A stretch of 64,000 nucleotides of DNA from Sabellastarte sp. h YS-2021 (GCA_964017235.1 OZ024928.1:1550001-1614000), one strand, 5' to 3'. Shown: positions 52,862 to 64,000, numbered from the stretch's first letter. Program-made: numbers and translations. Notes: generated by a model from the sequence alone, not told the origin.

Positions 52862-53084
52862 TCCTGGTATAAATTCTGGTGAATTAAAATCTAAATCAAA
52901 CTATCACAAGGAGAAGTATGAAATCAGTGCAAGTAGACACGTTATGCCTCAGGTTGGTAATAACACTGGGAATTAGTTGTCTGGATACACCGTGTTACTC
53001 AACATACAATGTTTTAAATGTTGTATTGAATCTTTTGATGACTGTACATATTGACAGAAGCACAAGTGACCATGTTGTTATGAT
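52862..53084 (-). promoter_or_regulatory. presumed 5' flank / 5' UTR of the NRF-6-like gene
   Basis: This is the sequence between the ATG and the GATA-motif array. I see no clear TATA box or initiator. It may contain 5' UTR or a small upstream intron. The call rests only on position. Confidence 0.35.
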
Positions 53085-53480
53085 AATCCAATTCTGTCTT
53101 ATCTTATATTACAAGACACACCAATTCAGTCTTATCTGATATTATAAGATACACCAATACTGTCTTATCTGATATTATAAGATACACCAATTCTGTCTTA
53201 TCTTATATTACAAGACACACCAATTCTGTCTTATCTGATATAACAAGACACACCAATTCAGTCTTATCTGATTTTATAAGATACACCAATTCTGTCTTAT
53301 CTGATATTAAAAGATAAACCAGTCCTGTCTTAGTTGATATTATAAAATACACAGATCCTGTCTTATCTGATATTATAAGACACACCAATCCTGTCTCATC
53401 TGATATTATAAGACACTCCACATTCTTTGTTATCTGAAATTATTAGACAGCAATTTGATTAAATCTGATATTATAAGACA
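53085..53480. repeat. 33-bp tandem array, about 12 units, each with GATA-factor motifs
   Basis: The unit includes CTTATCTGATATTATAAGA and drifts along the array. Read on the gene strand, most units carry AGATAAGA, often as TATCAGATAAGA with a second GATA core in the opposite direction. The array starts about 220 bp upstream of the exon 1 ATG, so it is promoter-proximal. 33 bp is 11 codons, which explains the accidental minus-strand ORF through it. It is not protein-coding. Confidence 0.8.
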
Positions 53481-53939
53481 CTCCAACTGCTGCTTGATGC
53501 TCCAAGATGAAATACTTGGTGCATGTTTTGTTGTACAGTGTGAAACAGTCTAAGACGCTACACTATATGAAACCTTACATTCTGTCCTCAAACAACATTT
53601 GTACATTGGACCGATTTACAGCCAATAACAATGAACTTTTGACAGACCAAGAATTAATGTGAATTCAAAACAAAAAACTTCACTGTACAGTGAACACCAC
53701 ATGGGTCTTAATTGCAAACAAGTAGAATGCTATCTTTAACATGGGGATGTTATTAGCTACCATTAACATCTTTTCATCATAAAAGCAGCAATCAATTATT
53801 CTACAATACTTAGATACAGTTGATGATACTTTCATCCCCCAATCTTTTCATAAACTCTGTCTTTGAGAATATCTTATTGATCACTCATCTCAATTCATTG
53901 AAATGGTTTTCACGACCTGTTCAAGATACTGTTTTACAT

Positions 53940-55620
53940 CGTCTTAATGATTGGTGTGTTTTGGCTTTTCAAATTTCTGTGATTTTTACAGTAGGAAAAC
54001 TTCCCGAATGTCATATACAGAAAAAACATATCATGAATGAAGATGACAATATTATATGAATGCGTAGCACGAGTATTATGTTGTTAATCTTCATGAGTGA
54101 TATATTTTTTTCTTTATATGTCTAATGAGGGATGTTTTAGTTTTAGTATCCAGCATTTTGCATGATTTAAAGGTTAAATAAATGAATATTTAATAAGGGA
54201 ATGTGAAAATGAGTGTCAAAAAGCATGGGCAACAGTGAATATAAAAACTTTAATCTTAAACTTACAATATCTCAGTCAGTTCTGCATGGATTTTTTTGCA
54301 ACAAATACGAGCGCTGTATAAAGACCTTCTAATGATATATAATAGATATCTCTAGATTACATAGTTTCCAAGATATTACTCAAAAATAGCCAGCCTCGGC
54401 AGGCAAGAACCCAAGCCCGCAGGTACAGCTAAATGGCCAACAACATTGAGATTTGGGAAAATCTTAGGAATAACTTCTGTTGTAAGAAGTATAGCGAACT
54501 CATGAGATGTTCTACAAAAGATTCACAGGCCATGATTTCTTACAAGTAGTTTTCATATTTTGAAGCCCAAGAAACAATTATTAGAGAGATATAAGGCCTT
54601 TTTGATATGCTGACCCTCCTATTTTGCATTAAAGATATGATATGGCGGCCATTTTGTTTCCAAAACAAGGACACTATTACTCTCAGGCAAGCTTTCCTAT
54701 CCATTAACATTTTGTGCAAATCTGATGAAGCTAGCTACAATATTTTAGGTTACAGAAAAAAAAAGATTTTAGAACAAACTTTAAGACCCGAAAATTTTAA
54801 AAGTGTTGCCATGGCATCAGTTGCCACTGAATACCCCCCAAAACCTAACCAGCTGTAGATCCTCTTGGGGTAAACATATCCTGAAAATTTGGTGAAAATC
54901 CATGCATGGGTTTAGGCTCTGAAACACCCAGAAAGTTTAAGACTTGAAAATCTTAAAAGTGTTGCCATGGCAACAGTGGTAGCCGGATACCCACCAAAAC
55001 CTAATCAGCTCTAGATCCTCTTGGGGTAAACATATTCCGAAAATTTGGTGAAAATCCGTGCAGGGATTTAGGCTGTGGAACACCCAAAAACTTTAAGACC
55101 CCAAAATTTTAAGTGTTGCCATGGCAACAGTTGTTACAGATAACCCCCAAAACCTAATCAGCTCTAGATCCTCTTAAGATAAACATACCCTGAAAATTTG
55201 GTGAAAATCCGTGCAGGAGTTTAGTTTGTGGATCACCCACAAAGTTTAAGACTTGAAAATATTTAAAGTGTTGCCATGGCAACAGTTGTTACTGGATACC
55301 CCCAAAACCTTATCAGCTCTAAACCCTTTTGAGGTAAACATTCCCTGAAAATTTGGTGAAAATCTGACAGAGGTTTAGTCTGTGGAACACCCACAAGCTT
55401 TATGCCCACTGACGCAGCTGACGCCAAGGCGACGGGGACGACTATAAAAACCAAAAGTTATTGGCACTTATTATCCATGATACCGAGGCACTGTTTTATA
55501 CAAACAAAATATATCCCGCACTGTATATCCCACTACGTGGTTGAATTATCGCGCAAGGTGGATAATACTGTATCCAACAGAAATCATGAATTAAATGGGT
55601 ACTTTTATACCACCCACCTC
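53940..55620 (+). repeat. repeat family D copy with central 155-bp X-box tandem array
   Basis: The outer parts (53995-54385 and 55450-55610) match 11990-12530: TGTCTAATGAGGGATGTTTT, CTTTCTAATGATATATAAT-like text, and ATATATCCCGC. The centre (54600-55440) is a tandem array of about 155-bp units with GTTGCCATGGCAAC at 54961, 55115 and 55270 and a variant at 54805. The other copy lacks the central array. Confidence 0.75.
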
Positions 55621-56577
55621 TGATGACAGATTACTCAGCAATGAGATTGTGTCATTTTCAATAAGTGGTTGCCTAATCCTGATGTACATTTTGGACTGAT
55701 CCTAGTCACCCTTCCATGTACCAAAAAATTGGCGATTAGTAAATAAAAAACAGATAAATATCAAGAAAGCTGAATATGTCTTTCAACATAAAAAAGTGTC
55801 ACAATATGCCATAGATAGAGTGAATGATCAACATCTGTCAGCAAATAAGAATCTTTGTGCTACAATTTTCTCTCATCTGCTGAAAATGTGATATTTTGGA
55901 TCACTGAATATTACTGGGTTGTAAAACAGTAGGCTGTATATAGGTGTTTTTGGTGATAAGAGAATTATGTTTCACAGGGTATTTCCGAGGACTGACAAAA
56001 ACAAAAGTGTTAACATATTATCCAAATTTCCTGTATTTTTCCATGAAAACTTTTATCAATTTTCCTTGATTGTGTCTAGCTTGTGTAATTCCTGCTGATA
56101 TTTGTCCAACGGCTGATATTTTTATTTTACCCACAGATTAGGCACTATAGTGATCTGATTAGATTGGGTGTCACAAAAAGGAGTGTATCGAACAAACTTA
56201 TGTGCAGCATTTATATGTCATATCTTTGGCATTAAAATTCAGACAAAAGTCATTATACAACATTCACACTTTCCAGACAAGCTGCCCAAATGGACCCACA
56301 GTTGTAAATGTGTGTCCAAAGTCACATTATTTACAAAGATTTGGAACGGCTGGATTTGGATCTATGATAAAAGTCTCCAGAAATATAGAAACCTTCAACG
56401 ATTCATTTAGAGTGACATTTCCCGACTTTCCTGGTTTTTTAGGAATCCATTGCAGCTACGGGTGGTCAAGCTTTATCCGTGCATTGATATATTCTCCGAA
56501 GTTAGAACCACAGTGATATAGATTGTGATAGAACAACATAAAAATAGAGCAAATACTGATAAACTGGAGACTTTCTC
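55621..56577. other. upstream of the gene, nothing identified
   Basis: No arrays or motif-bearing ORFs. Two overlapping plus ORFs near 56168-56516 show no recognisable domain. Confidence 0.45.
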
Positions 56578-56581
56578 AAAA

Positions 56582-56950
56582 TAACATCAGAGATGGCCGC
56601 ACCTCACAGTCCGGGGAATTAGCTCTGAACACGTGACATATAGAAGAGGTGAAACAGTGTAAAAGTGAGGAGACTTTCAGAATAGACAGTGTAAAATATG
56701 TAAAGGTGCAGGAAAATAACATGCATGAGAGAAAAAAGTGTGTGTATACCAAGTATCAAAACAAGGCAATTTAATACTGACAGCATTAATTAGTAAACTA
56801 AAACTAATGCAGCTTTAAACATTCTCAGTTGAAGTATAGCTGTCAAAGAAGACAGTACAATTAAGTAAAAGTACACATAATAATCAGTTGCATCAATCCA
56901 TTTTCCACCGCCCATCCACCCAACCGTCCACCCATACAGACACCTGTTTC
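56582..56950 (+). mobile_element. family A element, copy 6, 3'-truncated
   Basis: Head TAACATCAGAGATGG and the unique part only. A GC-rich spacer piece (CCACCGCCCATCCACCCAAC) follows directly, so the tandem units are deleted. Confidence 0.7.
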
Positions 56951-57250
56951 ATATAGGTGAATGAATCCACGAACCGCTTTACTAAATGGTGGGGAGCAAA
57001 TTCTCATGTTTGAGCTGTCCTATCATATTTTGGTGTTACTAATTTGGAGGTAAAACCCAATAGAACTCATGTTACAGTCTTCTTGTTTCCGTCAGGACAG
57101 ATTGTACAAATTCTCCTCTTGGTCGTAATACAACCCATGTTTAGTTGGTATGTCACATTATGTCTGTTTATTTATCACATGACCAGATGTACCAGTGTCT
57201 CTGATTTTAAAATCAACTGGGCCTAACAATCAATCACAAGACATTAAAAA

Positions 57251-58851
57251 TAGCATCAAAGATGCCCGTACCCCACAGCCTAGGGAAATATTTTCAACAC
57301 CATGACATACAGAAGTACTGTACCAGTACAAACTTCAGGATACTTTCAGAGCACTGTCAGTTATATAAAGGTCCAAACAATGTTTAAATGGAGAAATAAT
57401 GTTTAAAAGAAAGATAATGCATATAAAGATGAAGTACTAAAACAAGATAATTCAATAACAAGATAACAGCATCAATCAGCAAACTAAAATTCAACACTCT
57501 TTATCTACACCTGCATGGCCCAATTATGGTTTAGATGGTTTGAATATTATCATGCATACAGAAGTGGTAATACATTTAATGAATGCTTATGTGTGGTGTT
57601 GGAGCAAAATCTGTGGCTCACTTGATGAAATTCTATCTCTTACAATGGGAAGTTATGAAAGTAAAATTCTTAATAAATTCTAATATGACTTTAACAGTGC
57701 TAAATCTGCATCAAAAAAACAGACTCAAAGGTGCAACAAGATTTTATAGGTCAAGGTCACTACAGCAAGGTCAAAGGTCAAATCAAGGTCAGATCATGAC
57801 ATTGCACAACTACACCCCCTAACCAATGTCCCTACCAAGTATCAACTTCCTACACCTTGCGGTTTCCGAGATATAGCCCGGACAAGATTTTCGAACTCAA
57901 GGTCACTACGGCAAGGTCAAATCCTTGTCAGACCATGACATTGCACACCTACACCCCCTAACCAATATCCCTACCAAGTATCAACTTCCTACACCTTACG
58001 GTTTCTGAGATATAGCCCGGACAAGATTTTATAGGTCAAGGTCACTACGGCAAGGTCAAAGGACAAATCAAGGTCAGACCATGACGTTACACACCTATAC
58101 CACCTAACCGATATCCCTACCAAGTATCAACTTCCTACACCTTACAGTTTCTGAGATATAGCCCGGACAAGATTTTATAGGTCAAGGTCACTACGGCAAG
58201 GTCAAAGGTCAAATCAAGGTCAGACCATGACGCTGCACACCTACACCCCCTAACCAATATTCCTACCAAGTATCAACTTTCTACACCTTACGGTTTCCAA
58301 GATATAGCACGGACAAGATTTTATAGGTCAAGGTCACTACAGCAAGGTCAAAGGTCAAATCAAGGTCAGACCGTGATGTTGCACACCTACACCCCCTAAC
58401 CAATGTCCCTACCAAATATTAACTTCCTACACCTTACGGTTTCTGAGATATAGCCCGGACAAGATTTTATAGGTCAAGGTCACTACGGCAAGGTCAAAGG
58501 TCGAATCAAGGTCACACCATGACGTTGCACACCTACACCCCCTAACCAATATCCCTACCAAGTATCAACTTCCTACACCTTATGGTTTCCGAGATATAGC
58601 CCGGACAAGATTTTCAAACTCAAGGTCACTACGGCAAGGTCAAAGGTCAAATCAAGGTCAGACCATGACTTTGCACACCTACACCCCCTAACCAATGTCC
58701 CTACCAAGTATCAACTTCCTACACCTTACGGTTTCTGAGATACAGCCCGGACAAACACTTTTCCCGCCACCCGCCCGGACGCCCGCCCGCTCGCCCATCC
58801 GGACACCATGGGTGAAAACAATACCCCAACAGCCCTTAAGGGCTGTGGGGT
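57251..58851 (+). mobile_element. family A element, copy 7, full-length
   Basis: The best copy: head TAGCATCAAAGATGCCCGTA, unique part to about 57740, then seven tandem units of 143-146 bp, GC-rich spacer, ACCATGGGTGAAAACAATAC, the palindrome CAGCCCTTAAGGGCTG and end TGGGGT, with AAAAA on both sides. Perfect DR1 motifs (AGGTCAAAGGTCA) are present in several units, for example 57768-57780. Near-identical in its head to copy 9, so recently active. Confidence 0.9.
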
Positions 58852-59454
58852 AAAAACTCTCATTAATTATAGATTTCCCTCCAATGACATTATCAGAATG
58901 CACACTGCAGAGTTATTTCCTTACAATGTACACATATGAGGTTTGCATTGTAACAAACCAAACCACTTCAAATGCCCACATTAGAGCACATGGCAAGTAT
59001 TGGATCTGTAAGATCCCACAGAATTCTATACAAAGGCCAAATACACAGTAAAATCAATTGCAAATATGCTTGTGTATAATTTTTATATGATATGAAATTA
59101 TTATTGTGCGAATATTTTGATATATTTTCAATCAGACATAAAATAATACTTCCCATTAATACCATTATCGCTCAAAACAGACACAGCAAGTAATATTATT
59201 GAAAGTAGCGAGTATTGCGATGGGACTATCAAATAAACAAAGACATTTTCAAGAACCTTTCGACGCCATCAATGAGGTGCTGTAAACACATCATCTGTAA
59301 TGATAACATTAATTTACTCAACTGTGAAGTTCTAAAAGTAGCCATTACTCATTTGTGCAGTAAATAAATCATCTAAATCTTCACTACGGTACAGGTTATT
59401 AAAAGTACACATTTATCGAACAAACTGTATACCTGCATTGCTGTTTAATACACC
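58852..59454. other. intergenic, mostly unassigned
   Basis: A family C piece lies at about 59250-59360; the rest is AT-rich with no signal. Confidence 0.4.
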
Positions 59455-60215
59455 TTTCACACTACAGGCACTACATTCCGTGGTTACAGGTATTCCTCGG
59501 CGGAGGAACCACCTCCAAGGTCGTCCCATTTCATCTGAGTTATTCTCACTACAGGCAGTGTAATTTGTGGTTATACACATTTGGCAAAACACCCGTCTTT
59601 CAACTACTGTCCTAGATTCGTATGTGACCTCATGCCAAAAACTTCCGAGTACCTCCATTTGCCTTATGTCACTTTTTACACAGAAAGACGACCAAATCAC
59701 AACCTTATACACACCTTGGACCACACCTTCAGTTACCATAGTAATTCATCTGTGCATGCTGGGAATTGTCTGCGCATGCCCACGGTACCAAATTCAGAGG
59801 CAGAAATTTTAAACATTTTAAAACTTCCATAGAACCCACAAGCTAACGGACACTTTTTACAGGTTTGCAAACGGACATCAGACGGTGATCCAAGAACAGG
59901 GATGTTTCCTAAAACACCTATAACTGTGGGTGAATATTGAGCCAATAGTTGTAACTCACCTTTTGTGATAAGCATCCCAAATATTTACTATGTTATTGCT
60001 AAAGAGAAAGTAGCTGAACAAATTATTTTCTATAAATGCTATAGAAGTATTTGTTTTCAAGATAGAAACAATTTACTCAACTGAGACAATGCAAAAGTAT
60101 CTATTACTCACTTATACCCCTTTCACACTATAGGCAGTATAACAAATGGTTATAGGCATTCAACAAAACACCCCTGTTCTTCAACTACCGTCTTACATCC
60201 GTATTAGAACATGTG
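59455..60215. repeat. dispersed repeats with TTTCACACTACAGGCAGT motif
   Basis: The segments at 59455-59640 and 60118-60215 share TTTCACACTA(C/T)AGGCA, GTGGTTATA and AAAACACCC(G/C)T. A family C copy lies between. The 108-codon minus ORF here is repeat-derived. Confidence 0.5.
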
Positions 60216-60462
60216 AAATTGTGACCCACAGTCCCATTCCTTGAGCGTTCCACAGAAGTTTAGAAATGTTCAACCATCTCTAAATTTCTGACCATTACTG
60301 ACCATCATTCATGTCCTTCCCTGTCTCTTTTCTGCCCTATCACCGTCTTTTGACACATGTCTCCATCCCTGTCCATCCATTTCAGTGACCTTCCATAGAT
60401 GCATGTTTCATTAACTGAAGGTTAAAGAAGGTATGATTCACACAGCCACTGATGGCACAGAG

Positions 60463-60750
60463 TGTGTAACCATCAGTAACAGTTGCATGAGAGTAGTGGA
60501 AACATCTGTCACCATGAGACAACCTCCGGCACACAGTGTGTAACCATCAGTAACAGTTGCATGAGAGTAGTGGAAACATCTGTCACCATGAGACAACCTC
60601 CAGCACACAGCATGTAACCATTGGTAACAGTTGCATGAGAGTAGTGGAAACATCTGTCACCATGAGACAACCTCCAGCACACAGCATGTAACCATTGGTA
60701 ACAGTTGCATGAGAGTAGTGGAAACATCTGTCACCATGAGACAACCTCCA
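60463..60750. repeat. 74-bp tandem array, about four copies
   Basis: TAACCATCAG/TAACCATTGG recurs at 60467, 60541, 60615 and 60689, 74 bp apart, and units are over 95% alike. As 74 is not a multiple of three, overlapping minus-strand ORFs of similar sequence appear in different frames; they are artefacts. The array ends about 15 bp from a possible splice donor at 60765. Confidence 0.9.
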
Positions 60751-60765
60751 TTTACCTCCACTCAC

Positions 60766-60828
60766 CTTACATAGCTGCAGGACGAACACCCAATACAGAA
60801 GCACATCTGAGTCACAACCTTCTATAAA
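60766..60828 (-). CDS. possible orphan exon of another minus-strand gene
   Basis: Bounded by a plausible acceptor (CATGTCCGCAG) and a good donor (GTAAG|GTGAGT), 21 codons, phase 0/0. The peptide has GCDSDVLLYWVFVLQLC, a hydrophobic stretch. I do not recognise it and found no partner exons. It could be an upstream exon of the NRF-6-like gene or chance. Confidence 0.2.
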
Positions 60829-61633
60829 CTGCGGACATGAAATCCTGGAAGATGTGGGATGTCCTGGAAGGCTGCCACCGAGTAAAACTTCTAACCTTTG
60901 GTAGTGCCGCCTGTATTGTGAAAAGTGTGTTATGCATTGAACGATTAGTTCAACATTTCACTTTGCTGTAGTACAAACATTAGTTTAAGAACACCTTTAA
61001 AAAAATGAATAACTAATCTAATATACTGTTTAGCAGATACAACATTTTCCACACAAGGAGGAGCTCAGCAAGCTAACCAACAAAACAACTGACAAGAGAT
61101 AGTCAAGGAATGATGCAGGTCAGTCATCCTGGGTTGTAGGCATGAACAGTGGGGAGAATAAAAAGTGGGGAACCTTGAGTTGACATGCTGAATCTTAATG
61201 CTGAATCGCAAGATATTTCCTAAAGGATATTTCTGAGACACTAGTTCCTGTGTGGAAAGAAAGGGAGTTTCAGAAGTTTTATGCATATTAGCTGATGGAG
61301 TTGGAAAAATATGTGTGTGATTTGTGGAATTAAAGTCAAAAGAGGGGACCTTCTCATTATACTCACTGCTGAAGTAGATATAACTCACTTAGTATTTGCA
61401 GTAAGCATCCCAAATTTTAGAGCACCTATGGAGACAACCTATTTTTTTAAAATGCTAAATACATTAGAAGTTTAGATATAAGCAATCTACTCAACTGTGA
61501 AATTATAAAACTAGCTATTACTCACTCATATATTGAGTAATGCTAACTGCTTAAAAATGAGAAAGTAGCCACTCAAAATGTTGATCAATTAGAAGCCAAA
61601 GAGAAAGTATCTGGAAAACCTATTTCATGAAAG
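60829..61633. other. intergenic, mostly unassigned
   Basis: A family C piece lies at 61430-61600. A 107-codon minus ORF at 61065-61388 has no recognisable motif. Confidence 0.4.
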
Positions 61634-62907
61634 TAGCATCAGAGATGCTCATACCCCACAGCCGAAGAAACAATATTTGACACCATGAGATACAGAAGAA
61701 GTGAAACAGAAAGATCAGGAGACTCTCAGAGCAAACAATGTTAATTATATAAAGTTCCAAACAATGTCTAAGTAGAGAAAACAATGTCAAAGAGAGAGAA
61801 AATTATCATTAAAACAAGAAAATTTAAAAGATTAACCATTAAACATTAATGAACATTAATCAGTAAGCTAAAAATTATGAAGCTGTAAGATTTCTTAATT
61901 GAAGTATAGCAGTCAATGAAAATAGCGCAATTAAGTAAAAATATTTATAAAAATAAGTTACAGTAATCCATGCATCTTTGTCATGAGAGAAATATGTCTC
62001 AAATATGGCAGGTGAATACACTTTGACGGAACCAAGGTTAAAGGTCACACCATTAGCATACCTGTACTCCACAACCAATGACTCACCCAAACATCAACTT
62101 CCTACACCCTGCAGTTTTTAAGATATTGCCCAAACAAAATTTTTAAGATCAAGGTTACTACAGCAAGGTCAAAGGTTAAATCAAAGTCACACCATGATGT
62201 GCACCTACCCTCTCTGACCAATGTCCTTATCAAGTATCAACTTCCTACTACTAGTAGTTTCCGTGATACAACCCAAACATGATTTTAAAGGTTAAGGTTA
62301 CTATAGCAAGGTTAAAGGTCAAATCAAGGTCACACCATGATACTGCATCCCTACAGCCCCTAATCAATCTCCATACCAAATATCTACCTTCTACACCTTA
62401 CAGTTTTGAGATATAGTCCAGACAAGATTTTAAATCTCAAGGTCACTACACCAAGGTCAATGATCAAATCAAGAGCACACCATGGCATTGCTCATCTACA
62501 CCCATCAAACCATGTCCCTAACAAACATCAACTTCCTATACCTTACAGTTTCCAAGATATAGCCCGGACAAGATTTTAACGGTCAAGGTCAAAGGTCATA
62601 TCAAGGTTAAACCATGACACTAAACTTACATCCCCTAACCAATGTCCCTACTAAGTATCATTTCATACACCTTACAGTTTGAGATACAACCTGGATAAAA
62701 TTTTCAAAATCAAGGTCACTACAGCAAGATAAAAAGTCATATCAAGGTCACACCATAACACTGCACAGCTACTGCCCCTAACCAATGTCCCATCAAGTAT
62801 CACTTCCACCTCGTGATTGCTGAGATATAGCTCGGACAAACTTTTTTTCACTGCCCACCCAACCACTGCCCGTCCATCTGGACACCATGGTGAAGCAATA
62901 CCCAATG
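61634..62907 (+). mobile_element. family A element, copy 8, diverged
   Basis: Head TAGCATCAGAGATGCTCATA; about five degenerate tandem units (some shortened); a spacer with CATCTGGACACCATGGTGAA. The terminal hairpin is lost. Confidence 0.75.
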
Positions 62908-63042
62908 CTATAAATGCATTAATTTTGAAGATATAACCAATTCACTCAATGTGAAATTATAAGAGCAGCCATAATTACTCATCCATACATTGAGAAACTG
63001 AAACATTACTATGTTGTGGTTCACAAAACAGTAGATGAAAAA

Positions 63043-64000
63043 TAGCATCAGAGATGCCCGTACCCCACAGCCTAGGGAAATATTTTCAACACCATGAGAT
63101 ATAGAAGTACTGTAACAGTACAAACTTCAGGATACTTTCAGAGCACTGTCAGTTATATAAAGGTCCAAACAATGTTTAAATGGAGAAATAATGTTTAAAA
63201 GAAAGATAATGCGTATAAAGATGAAGTATTAAAACAAGATAATTCAATAACAAGATGACAGCATCAATCAGTAAACTAAAATTCAACACTCTTTATCTAC
63301 ATCTGCATGGCCGAATTATGGTTTAGATGGTTTGAATATTACCATGCATATAGAAGTGGTAATACATTTAATGAATGCTTATTGTGGTGTTGGAGCAAAA
63401 TCTGTGGCTCACTTGATGAAATTCTATCTCTTACAATGGGAAGTTATGAAAGTAAAATTCTTAATAAATTCTAATATGACTTTTGCTTAATCTGCATCAA
63501 AAGACAGACCCAAAGGTCCAAGAAGATTTTAAAGGTCAATGTCACTACGAAAAGGTAAAAGGTCAAATTAAGGTCACACCATGATAATATACACCTATAG
63601 CCCCTAACCAATGTCCCTACCAAGTATCAACTTCCTACACCTTACGGTTTCCGAGATATAGCCCGGACAAGATTTTATAGGTCAAGGTCACTACGGCAAG
63701 GTCAAAGGTCAAATCCTGGTCAGACCATGACGTTGCACACCTACACAGCCCAATCAATGTCCCTACCAAATATCAACTTCCTACACCTTACGGTTTTCGA
63801 GATATAGCCCGGACAAGATTTTATAGGTCAAGGTCACTATGGCAAGGCCAAAGGTCAAATCAAGGTCACACCATGATGTTGCACACCTACACCCCCTAAC
63901 CAATATCCCTACCAAGTATCAACTTCCTACACCTTACGGTTTCTGAGATATAGCCCGGACAAGATTTTATAGGTCAAGGCCACTACGGCAAGGTCAAAGG
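63043..64000 (+). mobile_element. family A element, copy 9, runs off the window
   Basis: Head TAGCATCAGAGATGCCCGTA after AAAAA. The first 450 bp differ from copy 7 by only a few percent. At least three tandem units are visible before the window end. Confidence 0.85.

Noticed and set aside
59413-59739. 108-codon minus-strand ORF
   Set aside because: It overlaps dispersed repeats that recur at 60118-60215, and there are no domain motifs.
60438-60804. Three overlapping ORFs of 71-73 codons with similar peptides
   Set aside because: Products of the 74-bp tandem array read in shifted frames.

Overview
The window looks like nuclear DNA of an invertebrate animal, most probably a lophotrochozoan such as a bivalve or other mollusc. 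It is AT-rich, has GT-AG introns, and is dominated by transposons, minisatellites and repeat families in many related copies. There are no operons, tRNA or rRNA genes, or bacterial signals. The mollusc assignment is inferred from the repeat style and the gene family, not proven.

One host gene appears to cover most of the window on the minus strand, from an ATG at 52861 to a TAG at 2821. I assembled it by hand from 16 short exons with splice sites. All intron phases agree, there are no internal stops, and the exons add up to 2148 nt (716 codons including stop). It reads as a nose-resistant-to-fluoxetine (NRF-6-like) multipass membrane acyltransferase-3 protein: an N-terminal secreted-type NRF domain (exons 1-4), then a membrane domain (exons 5-16). 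Exons 4, 10, 13 and 15 are the weakest calls.

The roughly 50 kb gene is almost all intron, filled with mobile DNA. From low to high coordinate: a 49-bp minisatellite on the exon 16 acceptor; a composite repeat with RFX X-box palindromes; a pogo-like MITE; a 45-bp, roughly 43-copy minisatellite on the exon 9 acceptor; a decayed L1-like LINE split by a non-autonomous element; a second copy of the composite repeat; and an old DIRS retrotransposon (27.2-38.3 kb) holding a young, apparently intact DIRS element (30.65-36.85 kb). Nine copies of one non-autonomous family ('family A', with 146-bp internal tandem units full of nuclear-receptor half-sites) are scattered through the window, all in plus orientation. 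A 33-bp array of GATA-factor motifs lies just upstream of the gene's ATG.

The most unusual observations are: (1) two minisatellites whose repeat unit is a copy of an intron-exon junction, so each array is a run of duplicated 3' splice sites, and at exon 9 the unit is 45 bp and in frame with the protein; (2) the intact DIRS gag stop codon followed by CAATTA, the tobamovirus-type readthrough context, with the tyrosine recombinase frame continuing in phase; (3) a family A insertion in a LINE whose removal restores the LINE codons exactly.
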